In this document: positions 33,365 to 42,034 of the stretch, piece after piece
Position numbering within the stretch: position 1 is the first letter of the stretch
Layout: every line of letters begins with the position of its first letter
Origin: Spongiactinospora rosea
GTDB taxonomy: Bacteria; Actinomycetota; Actinomycetes; Streptosporangiales; Streptosporangiaceae
Length of the DNA: 64,000 bases
Reading direction: 5' to 3'
NCBI RefSeq assembly: GCF_003315795.1
Contig: NZ_QMEY01000008.1
Coordinates: 62,001 to 126,000, forward strand
Position numbers and translations under genes: made by a program
The notes under the pieces: generated by a model
What the model was told of the DNA's origin: nothing
The model's input: the letters and a program-made list of their open reading frames with translations, nothing else
The model's database searches: none

Positions 33365-34357
33365 TCACCGGCGCTGCTGGAGGTAGTAGAGCCAGACCAG
33401 CGACGGGACCAGCAGCACCGCCCCGGCCGCCACGCTGGCCAGGGTGGCGGTGAGCACGGCGGAGGTCGCCGCGGCCTCCCGGTAGCCGAGGGACGGCGGG
33501 AGCATCAGCGGGTACTGGGCGACCGCCCACCCCCACAGCACGGCGGTCACCGCGAGCGCGGAGGCGACGCGGGCCGGCCCGAAGCGCCGCAGCCAGAGCA
33601 GGACCAGCGCCGCGACGCCCGCCAGCGCGGAGGCGATCACCAGCGGCAGCGCGCGGCCGGTGAGCCCGGCGAAGAGCGCGGGCGCGTCCACGCGCAGCAC
33701 GCCGATGCCGCCGAGCGCCACGACGCCCATCGCCACCCCGGTGACCAGGGCCCGCTTGCGGAACTCCGCGGCCAGGCCCGCCTCGCCCGCCCGCCTGGCG
33801 TCGTCGCACAGGTAGGCGGCGGCCAGGTACGCGCAGACGCCCACCGCGAGCACCCCGCCCAGCAGCCCCGTGGGGTTCAGCCAGCTTCCCACCAGGTCGC
33901 CCGCGGCCAGTCCGGGCGGAACCCGGCCAGAGGCGATGGCCCCCGCGACCGTGCCGAGGAAGAAGGGGGTGAAGACCGAGGACAGCGCGAAGACCGCGCC
34001 GAACAGCCGCCGTTCCCACAGCCGCTCGCCGACCTTGCGGAAGGCGAAGGCCGCGCCGCGCGCGATGACGCCGAGCGCCACCAGGGTCAGCGGTATGTAC
34101 AGGGTGGACATCACCGCGGCGAACACCCCGGGAAAACCCGTCCACAACACCACGATCACGAAGATCAGCCAGACGTGGTTCGCCTCCCACACCGAGCCGA
34201 TCGCGTGCTCGATCAGCCGCCGCCTCGGCACGCCCGCCGTACTCCCGCCGGACAGCAGGTCCCACAGCCCCGCGCCGAAGTCCGCGCCGCCGAACAGCGC
34301 GTACAGCGTGAGTCCGGCCCACAGCACCCCCAGGGTGAGCTGGGCGGGCTCGGTCAC
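33365..34357 (-). CDS. cydB: cytochrome bd oxidase subunit II
   Basis: 330 aa from a GTG that overlaps the cydA stop. Typical start LTLGVLWAGLTLYALFGGADFGAGLWDLL (GxDFGxGxWDLL), then IGSVWEANHVWLIFVIVVLWTGFP, FTPFFLGTVAGAIASGRVP and a late QYPLMLPPSL. Eight or nine membrane segments. CydB has no heme ligands but is required for assembly with CydA; the complex reduces O2 with quinol electrons at low oxygen. Confidence 0.93.
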   Translation of the reverse strand: MTEPAQLTLGVLWAGLTLYALFGGADFGAGLWDLLSGGSTAGVPRRRLIEHAIGSVWEANHVWLIFVIVVLWTGFPGVFAAVMSTLYIPLTLVALGVIARGAAFAFRKVGERLWERRLFGAVFALSSVFTPFFLGTVAGAIASGRVPPGLAAGDLVGSWLNPTGLLGGVLAVGVCAYLAAAYLCDDARRAGEAGLAAEFRKRALVTGVAMGVVALGGIGVLRVDAPALFAGLTGRALPLVIASALAGVAALVLLWLRRFGPARVASALAVTAVLWGWAVAQYPLMLPPSLGYREAAATSAVLTATLASVAAGAVLLVPSLVWLYYLQQRR

Positions 34358-35772
34358 GAGGGCACCTGTCCCGGTTCGGGCTGCGGTTCCTGCGGGGCGA
34401 GCGGCCGTTCGCCGCCGGCCAGCCGGCGCAGCACGTACACCGTGACGACGGTCAGCACCACGTACACGGCGGACACGATCAGGAACCCCGCCCAAAGGCC
34501 CGGCGCGGGATTGACGGCGTCGGCCGTGCGCATCCTGCCGTACACGATCCACGGCTGCCTGCCGACCTCGGTCACCACCCAGCCCGCCTCGACCGCGACC
34601 GCCGCGGCGAGCCCCGACAGCGCGGCCAGGCGCGGGAACCAGCGGGAACGCGGCAGGTCGCGCCGCCGCCACCAGGTCAGCGCGAACCACGCCGACAGCG
34701 CCAGCAGGAAGAACCCGATCCCGACCATGAGGTCGAAGGCCAGGTGCACGACCGTCACCGGCGGGCGGTCGGCGGGCGGCACCTCTGAGAGTCCGCGCAC
34801 CACCGTGTCCGTGCTCTCGCCGACCAGGATCGAAAGGGCCCCGGGGATCTCCAGCCCGTACCGCAGTTCTTCGCCGGTCGCGAACCCGCCGATCGTCAGC
34901 GGCGCGTCGGGGCCGGTGCGGTACAGCCCCTCCATGGCGGCCAGCTTGACCGGCTGGTAGTGCGCCAGGAAGCGGGCGGCGAGGTCGCCCACCAGAATCT
35001 GGAACGGTGTGACGATCGCCGCGACGGTGAACGGGATGGCGAATCCAAGCCGGTGGTAACGGTCCCGCCGTCCGCGCAGCATCGCCACCGCGTACACGCT
35101 CGCCGTGGCGAACCCCGCCACCATGAACGCCGCGAGGATCATGTGGACGGTCTGCGGCGGCGTCGCCGGGTTGAACATCGCCGCCCACGGCTCGACCCGG
35201 GTGATCCTGCCGCCCTCCAGGGTGAAGCCGCGCGGCTGGTTCATCCAGGCGTTCGCGGTGACCACGAAGAACGCCGAGGCCACCCCGGCGACCGCCACGG
35301 GCACGAGGGTCCAGGCGCGCACCGCCGGGGAGAGCAGGCCGCCCGTGTAGAGGTAGATCCCGATGAAGATCGCCTCGATGAAGAAGGCGAACCCCTCCAG
35401 GGCGAAGGGCAGGCCGATGACCTCGCCGTACAGGCCCATCATGCCGGGCCACAGCAGGCCCAGCTCGAAGCTCAGGATGGTGCCGGAGACCGCGCCGACC
35501 GCGAAGAGCACGCCGGTGGTGCGGGCCCAGCGTTCGATGAGCCTGCGGCAGTCGGGGTCGCCCCGGCGTACCGCCCGCCACTCGGCGATCAGCAGCAGCA
35601 CGGGCATTCCGACGCCCATGCAGGCCAGCACGATGTGCCAGCCGAGCGACAGGGCCATCTGGAGGCGGGCCGCGACGAGGTCGGCGCCGGCGGCCGGCCC
35701 GAGCGCGTCGATCGCCGCCCGCACGATGCAGTGGGGCACCACCGGCGGATTCCCGACGGCCGGTCGGCGCAC
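34354..35772 (-). CDS. cydA: cytochrome bd oxidase subunit I
   Basis: Up to 472 aa from GTG 35772; the true start may be a GTG a few codons on (e.g. 'VPHCIVRAA'). LVAARLQMALSLGWHIVLA holds the heme b595 His; FELGLLWPGMMGLYGEVIGLPFALEGFAFFIEAIFIGIY is the first Glu/membrane motif, WMNQPRGF and the GRQPW motif (EVGRQPWIVYG) of the quinol-oxidising Q-loop follow. No long Q-loop insertion, so the short type. Quinol-driven O2 reduction with CydB. No cydCD genes are visible nearby. Confidence 0.92.
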   Translation of the reverse strand: MRRPAVGNPPVVPHCIVRAAIDALGPAAGADLVAARLQMALSLGWHIVLACMGVGMPVLLLIAEWRAVRRGDPDCRRLIERWARTTGVLFAVGAVSGTILSFELGLLWPGMMGLYGEVIGLPFALEGFAFFIEAIFIGIYLYTGGLLSPAVRAWTLVPVAVAGVASAFFVVTANAWMNQPRGFTLEGGRITRVEPWAAMFNPATPPQTVHMILAAFMVAGFATASVYAVAMLRGRRDRYHRLGFAIPFTVAAIVTPFQILVGDLAARFLAHYQPVKLAAMEGLYRTGPDAPLTIGGFATGEELRYGLEIPGALSILVGESTDTVVRGLSEVPPADRPPVTVVHLAFDLMVGIGFFLLALSAWFALTWWRRRDLPRSRWFPRLAALSGLAAAVAVEAGWVVTEVGRQPWIVYGRMRTADAVNPAPGLWAGFLIVSAVYVVLTVVTVYVLRRLAGGERPLAPQEPQPEPGQVPS

Positions 35773-35850
35773 TCTCCCGGGGCGCGGATGAAACGGTAAA
35801 ACCCGCGCCGCGCCGGAGATGAAACATCACACAACAGAGCGGATTCCGGT

Positions 35851-35885
35851 TAAAATCCGTACACCTCGTGATCGGACGATCACGA
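35851..35885 (+). promoter_or_regulatory. -10 box and perfect inverted repeat before the methyltransferase gene
   Basis: TAAAAT (35851-35856) is a good -10; transcription would start near 35863. Immediately downstream TCGTGATC-GGAC-GATCACGA (35866-35885) is a perfect 8-bp inverted repeat: an operator or a 5' mRNA hairpin. The region also serves the divergent cydA gene. Confidence 0.45.
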
Positions 35886-35906
35886 CTGTGGGGGGACGGA
35901 GCACGA

Positions 35907-36737
35907 ATGATCGAGCGCGAGCACGCTCCGCCGGAGATCAACACCAACGTGCCGAGCGTCGCGCGGGTCTATGACCACTTCCTCGGCGGCAAGGACAACT
36001 ACGCCGCCGACCGCGAGGTCGTCGCCGAGGTGATCAAGGCGATGCCGCCCGGCTGGCGCCCCTCGACCAGCGCGCTGGACAACCGGGCGTTCCTGCGCCG
36101 GGCGGTCCGGTACCTGGTGCGGGAGGGGGTCCGGCAGTTCCTGGACATCGGCTCGGGCCTGCCGACGCAGGGCAACGTCCACCAGGTCGCCCAGGCGGCG
36201 CACCCCGACTGCCGCGTGGTCTATGTGGACAACGACCCGATCGTACTCGTCCATGCCAGGGCGCTGCTGGCCCGCGATCCCGGCACCACGGTCATCACCG
36301 CCGACGTCCGGCGTCCCTCCGAGATCCTGGACGATCCGGTCGTCCGTGACTTCATCGACTTCGAGCGGCCGGTGGGGCTGCTGCTGGTCGGCATCCTGCA
36401 CCACATCCTCGACCACGAGGATCCTCGCGGCATCGCCCGCCGCCTGGTGGCGGGCGTGCCGCCGGGCAGCCACCTGGTCATCTCCCACTTCCGCGATCCG
36501 GGGCCCGAGCATCCGGAGGAGTCCGCGCTGGCCGCCCGGCGCGAGCGGATCTTCACCGAACGGCTGGGCGTGGGCCGCTGGCGCACCCAGGAGGAGATCG
36601 TCTCCTTCTTCGGCGACCTTGAGCTGGTCGAGCCCGGCGTGGTGCCGCTCCAGGAGTGGCGGCCCGAGCCGTTCGACCTGATCGACAAGCACGAGATCTA
36701 CCACACGTTCGTCGGCGGGGTGGGCCGCAAGCGCTGA
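35907..36737 (+). CDS. SAM-dependent methyltransferase, DUF574 type
   Basis: 276 aa from ATG 35907 with GGACGGAG upstream. INTNVPSVARVYDHFLGGKDNYAADRE is the near-invariant start of DUF574 (Methyltransf_19) proteins of actinobacteria; FLDIGSGLPTQGNVHQVAQA is the SAM-binding motif I, VVYVDNDPIVLVHARALL motif II, and LLLVGILHHILDHEDP motif IV. Substrate unknown; these genes are very numerous in the order. Divergent from cydA. Confidence 0.9.
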   Translation: MIEREHAPPEINTNVPSVARVYDHFLGGKDNYAADREVVAEVIKAMPPGWRPSTSALDNRAFLRRAVRYLVREGVRQFLDIGSGLPTQGNVHQVAQAAHPDCRVVYVDNDPIVLVHARALLARDPGTTVITADVRRPSEILDDPVVRDFIDFERPVGLLLVGILHHILDHEDPRGIARRLVAGVPPGSHLVISHFRDPGPEHPEESALAARRERIFTERLGVGRWRTQEEIVSFFGDLELVEPGVVPLQEWRPEPFDLIDKHEIYHTFVGGVGRKR

Positions 36738-36755
36738 GGCCGGGCGCGGCGGGGG

Positions 36756-37757
36756 TCAGCCCGCGATCCGGCCCTCGCCGTCCTCGCGGTGGACCTCGCC
36801 GGGGCTCTTGTCGGGCTTGAGCCCGCGCCAGGCCGGGTGGCGCATCATGCCGTCGCCGGTCCACTCACCGAACCTCACCTCGCCGACCAGCACCGGCTCC
36901 ACCCACTGCGCCTCACGCGCGTGCTCGCGCGGCACCGGCCCGTCGAACGGCGGGTCGTCGCGGCGCAGCGGGGCCAGCCGGGCGGCGAGATCGCGCAGCG
37001 CCGCCTCGGTGAACCCGGTGCCGACGTGCCCGGCGAACACCAGCCGTCCCTGCGCGTCGGGTACGCCGAGCAGCAGCGACCCGATCGTCCCGGTTCGCCG
37101 TCCCGCGCCCGGCTTCCACCCTCCGATGATCACCGCCTGGGTCTGGAGGTTCTTCACCTTCGTCCATTCGGCGGTGCGTTTGCCCGGCCGGTACGGGGAG
37201 TTCAGCCGCTTGGCCACGACCCCCTCCAGCCGCCACTGTCTGCTCAGCTCGACCGCCCGCGTCCCGGCCCCCGTGCCGGAGAACCACGCGGGCACCTGCC
37301 AGCGCGCGCCGGGGGTCACGATGTCCTCCAGGAGTTCGCGCCGCCCGGTGTACGGCAGGCCGACGACCGCCTCGGCGTTGACGTGCAGTACGTCGAACAG
37401 CAGGTACGTCACCGGCACCGCGCCGACCAGCTCCGCGACGCGGGCGGGCCTGCGCTGGTGCATGCGCGGCTGCAACGCCTCGAAGGACGGCCGCCCCTCG
37501 TCGTCGAACGCGACGATCTCGCCGTCCAGCACCAGATCGCGCCCGCCCACCGCTCCGGCCAGCATCGCCAGTTCGGGATAGGCGGCCGTGACGTCCTTGG
37601 CGTTGCGCGAGACCAGCTTCACCGCGCCGCCCTGCACGTACGCCAGCGCCCGCACGCCGTCCCACTTCATCTCGAACCCGAAGCGGTCCTCGGCCGCCGC
37701 CTCCGGCAGGCTCCCGAGCACCGCCATCATCGGCGCATACACTGGCAAACCACTCAC
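36756..37757 (-). CDS. ATP-dependent DNA ligase (LigC/LigD-ligase type)
   Basis: 333 aa from GTG 37757 (a TATTTA box 7 nt upstream suggests a leaderless start; ATG 37730 is an alternative). Adenylation site FGFEMKWDGVRA with the covalent Lys31; other nucleotidyltransferase motifs are VLDGEIVAFDDEGRPSF, TYLLFDVLHVN, LEGVVAKRLNSPYRPGKRT and EWTKVKNL. An OB-fold domain follows with GHVGTGF. No polymerase or nuclease domain is attached, so it is a stand-alone ligase used in NHEJ or base-excision repair in actinobacteria. Ku is not seen in the window. Confidence 0.9.
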   Translation of the reverse strand: MSGLPVYAPMMAVLGSLPEAAAEDRFGFEMKWDGVRALAYVQGGAVKLVSRNAKDVTAAYPELAMLAGAVGGRDLVLDGEIVAFDDEGRPSFEALQPRMHQRRPARVAELVGAVPVTYLLFDVLHVNAEAVVGLPYTGRRELLEDIVTPGARWQVPAWFSGTGAGTRAVELSRQWRLEGVVAKRLNSPYRPGKRTAEWTKVKNLQTQAVIIGGWKPGAGRRTGTIGSLLLGVPDAQGRLVFAGHVGTGFTEAALRDLAARLAPLRRDDPPFDGPVPREHAREAQWVEPVLVGEVRFGEWTGDGMMRHPAWRGLKPDKSPGEVHREDGEGRIAG

Positions 37758-37985
37758 ACAGGGATAAATACCCAGGTAGGCCCGCTTGGCCCCCGCGGCG
37801 AGCCCCGGCACCCCGGTCTCCGCCACCTCACCGGCCCCGCGCGGACGGTCCTGAATCAACGGGTAAAAAGAGGACCTTTTCCAGCCGCCAATTCCACGCT
37901 CCCGGATATATCGCCGAACCCTCGCGCACGGCCCGGCGAGAGTGACATGCTGAAGACATGCGAGGCGGCTACCGGGAAAAATGCA

Positions 37986-38090
37986 ATGACGAAATGCCCA
38001 TATTGCAGTGAATCGGTCGATCAAGCCGGTCCACCTGCCCGACTCTGCGAGGTACCATGCCATCAGCGGAGGAAGTCCTTGCGTCCCTGA
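37986..38090 (+). CDS. 34-aa zinc-ribbon-like small ORF overlapping the next gene
   Basis: ATG 37986 to TGA 38088-38090. Starts MTKCPYCSESVDQ and continues with LCEVPCHQR: a CPYC...C-x3-C pattern that could bind one zinc. Its end overlaps the following gene's first 34 bases in another frame. SD is weak (GGGAAAAA). The region is AT-richer than its surroundings, consistent with a real 5' region rather than GC-rich noise. Confidence 0.35.
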   Translation: MTKCPYCSESVDQAGPPARLCEVPCHQRRKSLRP

Positions 38091-39073
38091 TCCGGGACAA
38101 AAGAGCCGGACGAATACTGGCGGAAGCACTCGAAACAATTCCAGACGGAGAGTTCACGAACGCACCGCGTGACGATACGTCCGTCCAGAATGCGGTGAAG
38201 CTCAGCGCGCAGATGATTCGCCGGGTATACCCCGACTCCTACGGCGACGCCCTGCCCGGCCTGCACCTGATCGCCGAGCACGAGATCGCCCCCCAGGAGA
38301 TGGCCACCCGCTACCGCTACGCACTGGCCCGCGACGGCATCCGCACCTGGGGCGACCTCGCGGGCTGCGACGAGATCCGGCTCCTGGACATCCACATGTT
38401 CGGGTCCACCTGCCTGGCCGCCGTGGTCGAGGCGGCGGTGTGGCGGATGGCCGTGATCGCCCTTGACGGCTCCAACCAGTTCGCCGGACCGGCCGCCGCG
38501 CCGTCCACGCCGCCTGAGTGGATCGCGCTGCCGCTGCGCCCGCTGGTCGCCTGGGCGGTCGCCGAGCGCGGCGCGACCACGCTCGACGACCTCCTCGTCC
38601 TCTCCCCCGCGCTCGGCCCGCTACCGGCCGGGATCACCAGCCAGTGGCGGCAGGCCAACGCGGTCAACCTCCGCGCCTTCGTCGGGGCCGCCGCCGACCC
38701 GCCCGACCTCGCCCTGCTCCTGCGCGCCCTGCTCACCGAGGTGGACGGCAGGCGCGAGCTGATCTTGACCCAGCGCACCTTCGCCGCCCGGCCACAGACC
38801 TACCAGGCCCTGGCCAGGCGGCTCGGGGTCAGCGCGGGCCGGGTCAGGCAGTTGGAGGAGTCGGCGCTCAGCCGGCTCGGCTACGCCGTCGCCACCCCGC
38901 GGTACACGCCGCTGCGGTGGCATCTCGACGAACGCCTGCGCCAGGCGCGCACCCTGGACCGGCCCGCGGACACGACACTGTCCGACCCCGACCCGGTGCT
39001 CGCCAGACTGCTGTCCTGGCTGTGCGACACGCACGCGGACGCACACGCCTACTCCCCCAATCGCCTGCCCTGA
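38057..39073 (+). CDS. protein with RNAP alpha-CTD-like and sigma region-4-like domains
   Basis: 338 aa from ATG 38057 with CGAGG about 7 nt upstream. Residues ~85-125 (YALARDGIRTWGDLAGCDEI then RLLDIHMFGSTCLAAVVEA) read like the RNA-polymerase alpha C-terminal domain, a helix-hairpin-helix unit that binds DNA. Residues ~232-275 (RELILTQRTFAARPQTYQAL then ARRLGVSAGRVRQLEESALS) read like sigma-70 region 4. Both normally contact promoter DNA or RNAP. It may be a sigma-like or transcription accessory factor. The arrangement is seen in some annotated actinobacterial proteins, but function is untested as far as I know. Confidence 0.65.
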   Translation: MPSAEEVLASLIRDKRAGRILAEALETIPDGEFTNAPRDDTSVQNAVKLSAQMIRRVYPDSYGDALPGLHLIAEHEIAPQEMATRYRYALARDGIRTWGDLAGCDEIRLLDIHMFGSTCLAAVVEAAVWRMAVIALDGSNQFAGPAAAPSTPPEWIALPLRPLVAWAVAERGATTLDDLLVLSPALGPLPAGITSQWRQANAVNLRAFVGAAADPPDLALLLRALLTEVDGRRELILTQRTFAARPQTYQALARRLGVSAGRVRQLEESALSRLGYAVATPRYTPLRWHLDERLRQARTLDRPADTTLSDPDPVLARLLSWLCDTHADAHAYSPNRLP

Positions 39074-39079
39074 CCCCCG

Positions 39080-39493
39080 CTACAGCGCGAGCAGCGCGCG
39101 CACCGGCATGCCCGGATCGGACAACGGCCGGACGGCGATGCGGATCAGCGCCAGCGCGTTGTCATCTCCCGCGATGCGGTTGACGCTCAGCGCGCCACAG
39201 GACACGCAGTGATGGATGATCAGCCACTCCCCGTCGGGCCTGGCCGTGACGCTCAGCGCCGTCATCCTGCCGCCGCAGCCCGCCTGCCGGTCGCCGGGCA
39301 CGCGCCCGTCGAGGTGCCGGCTGGTCAGGCAGTTCGGGCAGTGGTTGCGATGGGCGGTGCCCGGAGCGATCAGTGGCACGTCCAGGCGGCAGCCCACGCA
39401 GCGGAACGCGTCGCTGCGCTCCTCACGGAAGTCCGCCTTGGGCCGCTGCGGCCTGCGCGGACGCGGTTTGCCCCGGGACCTCTCGCGCTTCAC
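39080..39493 (-). CDS. RNHCP-domain zinc-ribbon protein (copy 1)
   Basis: 137 aa. Begins Arg/Pro-rich (MKRERSRGKPRPRRPQRPK), then FRCVGCRLDVPLIAPGTAHR-NHCPNCLTSRHLD, the RNHCP core, and a second zinc pair in HHCVSCGALSVNRIAGDDN. Cys pairs CVGC, CPNC and CVSC make two zinc knuckles. The RNHCP family is of unknown function, abundant in actinobacteria. The ATG overlaps the stop of copy 2 by 4 nt, so both are translated from one mRNA. Confidence 0.85.
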   Translation of the reverse strand: MKRERSRGKPRPRRPQRPKADFREERSDAFRCVGCRLDVPLIAPGTAHRNHCPNCLTSRHLDGRVPGDRQAGCGGRMTALSVTARPDGEWLIIHHCVSCGALSVNRIAGDDNALALIRIAVRPLSDPGMPVRALLAL

Positions 39494-39855
39494 AGGTCAC
39501 CGAACGCTTCCAGCGGGAATGGCGGCTGGGCCAGTGGCCGCACCGCCATCCGCATCAGGATGAGCTGGTTGTCATCCGAGCAGATCGGGTTGGAGGTCAG
39601 TTCGCCGCAACGGGTGCAGCGGTGGATGACCATCCATCCGCCGTCGCGCAGTACCGCGATGGCGATCGGCGCCATCCGCGATCCGCACTCGGACGGCCCG
39701 CCCTCGACCCGGTCGATGACGTGCTGGGAGTAGAGGCAGCTGGGGCAGTGGTTACGCCGGGCACCTGCGGGCCCGACGGCGGTGACGGTCAGACCGCAAC
39801 GCACGCAGGCGAAAGTGTCGGTGCTGACGATGGAACGAACGGACTTGGTGGACAC
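39490..39855 (-). CDS. RNHCP-domain zinc-ribbon protein (copy 2)
   Basis: 121 aa from GTG 39855 with AAGGAG ~9 nt upstream; the longer frame to 39897 lacks an SD. Core ACVRCGLTVTAVGPAGARRN-HCPSCLYSQHVID, then VIHRCTRCGELTSNPICSDDN. It aligns end to end with the following copy (same Cys pairs, ending ALIRIAVRPL versus ILMRMAVRPL) but lacks the Arg-rich start. A tandem duplication with diverged copies. Its mRNA leader carries a short uORF. Confidence 0.82.
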   Translation of the reverse strand: MSTKSVRSIVSTDTFACVRCGLTVTAVGPAGARRNHCPSCLYSQHVIDRVEGGPSECGSRMAPIAIAVLRDGGWMVIHRCTRCGELTSNPICSDDNQLILMRMAVRPLAQPPFPLEAFGDL

Positions 39856-39971
39856 GGTGGAAGACTCCTTGCCGAAATGGTGCACGGAAAGCAGCAAGGA
39901 AGCGCCGAGCGTGTCTCAGAAAGCAGGCGTGCGCGAACCGGGTATCCGGCCACGCTGACACGGGAAGGCGG

Positions 39972-40028
39972 TCAGGGACGGGTTTCGCGCACGGCACGCA
40001 GAGACGCGCTTGGCGCTGACAGGCACAT
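39972..40028 (-). CDS. 18-aa small ORF in the RNHCP mRNA leader
   Basis: ATG 40028 to TGA, MCLSAPSASLRAVRETRP, with AAAGGAGA 8-9 nt upstream, a stronger SD than either RNHCP gene. It lies ~115 nt before the first RNHCP start, with a likely -10 TAGCCT further upstream (minus strand, about 40083-40088). May be an attenuating leader peptide. Confidence 0.35.
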   Translation of the reverse strand: MCLSAPSASLRAVRETRP

Positions 40029-40132
40029 AAACCGTTCTCCTTTCAGGCGCGAACGCCCAACCTCCACCGATTTGTCACCGCCAGGCTAGCAACGCCCCGT
40101 CACCGCGCGCGATCCATTTTCCGCCGGGCGGG

Positions 40133-40849
40133 CTAGCGGGCGGCCGTGCCCAGGACCGCGGCGATGACCTGCTCGGTGTCGGCGAGGTCGGGGAGGATCA
40201 GGTCCGCCCCTGCGGCACGCAGCATGTCGGCGTCACACGAGCCGGTGGCCACGGCCACGACCCGCGCCCCGCCGAGACGTCCGGCGCGCACGTCGTTGGG
40301 GGTGTCGCCGATCAGCACGGTGTTGACGCCGGTGAACGGACCGCCGTACTTGACGGCGGCCCGCTCCTGGGCCATCCGGACCAGCTCGGGGCGGTCCTCG
40401 TGGTCCATCCCGTAGGCCCCGGCGGCGAAGTCCACGTACCGGTCCAGGCCGAAGGCGCGCAGCTTGCCGATCGCGATCGGCTCCATGTTGCCGGTCAGCA
40501 CCGACTGGATCACGTCGTCCCGCCCGGCGAGCGCGGTCAGCGCGTCAACGGCCCCGGCGAGGATGCCGCCGTACTCGCCGAGCCCCGCCTCGTACCGCAC
40601 GAACGCCTCGGCCAGCGCGCCGCCCAGGGATTCGAGCAGCGCGCCGGTGGGGTCGGCGATGCCGTGGCTGCGCAGCATCTCCGCGCTCATCGCGCGGTCG
40701 GTGCCGCCCATCGTCAGGTCGGCGGCCTCGCGCATCGGCTGTCCGGTGACGCTCAGGAACGCCTCTCCGTAGATCATGCGGCCGAACCCGCGAAGGCTGA
40801 TCAGCGTGTGGTCGATATCCCATAGGACGAGTTTTTTGTCGGTCTGCAC
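40133..40849 (-). CDS. HAD-superfamily phosphatase
   Basis: 238 aa from GTG 40849. A -10 TAGCGT (minus strand, 40862-40857) lies 7 nt upstream, so the start is probably leaderless; a GTG at 40858 would overlap this box. Motif I LVLWDIDHTL (Asp11, Asp13), motif II VLTGN, motif IV LIGDTPNDVRAG. Cap is of the phosphoglycolate-phosphatase (C1) type. Likely acts on small phosphorylated metabolites; substrate unknown. Confidence 0.88.
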   Translation of the reverse strand: MQTDKKLVLWDIDHTLISLRGFGRMIYGEAFLSVTGQPMREAADLTMGGTDRAMSAEMLRSHGIADPTGALLESLGGALAEAFVRYEAGLGEYGGILAGAVDALTALAGRDDVIQSVLTGNMEPIAIGKLRAFGLDRYVDFAAGAYGMDHEDRPELVRMAQERAAVKYGGPFTGVNTVLIGDTPNDVRAGRLGGARVVAVATGSCDADMLRAAGADLILPDLADTEQVIAAVLGTAAR

Positions 40850-40885
40850 GACACGCACGCTATCCGAGCCGCCCTCGGTGGTGGT

Positions 40886-41839
40886 TCAGCAGCTCAGGTT
40901 GCCGCCCGGGGTGGTGCCGAGGATCTGCACGAACCGCTGGTACGCCTGGATCCGGCTCTGCACCTGCTGCGGGTTGCCGCCGTTGCACTCCAGCGCGCCG
41001 TTGATGCTGCGGATGGTCTCGCCGAAGCCGCGGCCGTTCACCATGGCGTCGTGCGGCGTCATGGTGCCGGGGCCATTCTGGGTGTTCCAGTACCAGAGCG
41101 CGGTCTTCCAGGACACCGCCGCGTCGTTCTCCACGAGCCAGGGGTTGCGCAGCAGGTCGATCCCGAGGGCGTCGCCCGCGGCCTTGTAGTTGTAGTTCCA
41201 GCTCAGCTGGATCGGGCCGCGGCCGTAGTAGGCGGCCCTACCGGCCGGGCACCCGTACGGGCGGCTGGCCTCGCAGTAGTGCGGGTAGTTCGAGGTGTTC
41301 TGCTCGACGATGTGGACCAGGCCGCCGGTCTCGTGGTTGACGTTGGCGAGGAAGGCCGCGGCCTCCTGCCTGCGCACGGTGTCGCTGCCGGTCTTGGCGA
41401 AGCCGGGGTACGCGCTCAGCGCGGCGGTGAGCCCGGCGTAAGTGTAGAACGGCCGGCGGTTCGGGAACATCTGCTCGAACTGCGCCTCGGTCACCACGAA
41501 CCCGGTCGGGTCGGGCGTGGTGGTCACGGTGGGCGTGGGCGTGGGGGTGGCGGTGGGGGTCGGCGTGGGGCTGGGCGAGGGGCCGCCGCCGTCGCACGCG
41601 CCGCGGTCCTGCCAGACATAGGCGTTTCCGGGTACCTCGTTCTGCGTCCACCAGCGGGCGGACCAGTTGTGGCCGCTGTAGGACGCGATCATTCCGCCGT
41701 GGTAGACCGAGGTCGGCTGCCACGCCGCCGCGCACACCGCCGCGGCGGCGGAGGACATGGGAGCGATGATCGCCACCACGCCGGCGACGACCGCTGCCGC
41801 GGCCACCGACGCGGTGATCCTTAGTCTGCGTATCGACAC
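40886..41839 (-). CDS. secreted family-19 chitinase with carbohydrate-binding domain
   Basis: 317 aa from GTG 41839 with AAGGAG ~9 nt upstream. Signal peptide to about residue 34 (AAAA site), CBM5/12-like domain (residues 36-82: AAWQPTSVYHGGMIASYSGH-NWSARWWTQNEVP), a Pro/Thr linker (88-112), and a GH19 domain. LANVNHETGGLVHIVEQ holds the general acid Glu170 and Glu179, and AAYYGRGPIQLSWNYNYKAAG is the family substrate loop. Hydrolyses chitin outside the cell. The promoter contains a perfect palindrome (41886-41906). Confidence 0.94.
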   Translation of the reverse strand: MSIRRLRITASVAAAAVVAGVVAIIAPMSSAAAAVCAAAWQPTSVYHGGMIASYSGHNWSARWWTQNEVPGNAYVWQDRGACDGGGPSPSPTPTPTATPTPTPTVTTTPDPTGFVVTEAQFEQMFPNRRPFYTYAGLTAALSAYPGFAKTGSDTVRRQEAAAFLANVNHETGGLVHIVEQNTSNYPHYCEASRPYGCPAGRAAYYGRGPIQLSWNYNYKAAGDALGIDLLRNPWLVENDAAVSWKTALWYWNTQNGPGTMTPHDAMVNGRGFGETIRSINGALECNGGNPQQVQSRIQAYQRFVQILGTTPGGNLSC

Positions 41840-41885
41840 CTGACCACTCCTTCGTACGGCGCGGCCGTACCGGCGGCGCGCTTTC

Positions 41886-41906
41886 TTTTAGGAAAGTTTC
41901 CTAAAA
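41886..41906. promoter_or_regulatory. 21-bp perfect palindrome over the chitinase promoter
   Basis: TTTTAGGAAA-G-TTTCCTAAAA. On the minus strand it begins just after a -35 TTGACT (RC of 41906-41911) and fills the spacer toward an A-rich -10, so a bound repressor would block chitinase transcription. The AGGAAA-N-TTTCCT shape resembles sites bound by ROK-family repressors of polysaccharide-degradation genes (CsnR-like), an inference. Confidence 0.6.
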
Positions 41907-42034
41907 GTCAACGCGATAGTAGTTTTCGCCGCCCGCCTCCACAAGGCCCAACCAGCCCGTTCTCCGGCGGCTCCAGCGCGGCTCGACCGGGGGTGCGGAT
42001 GATTTGGCGGTCTCGTTCAGCACAAGGAGCACCG

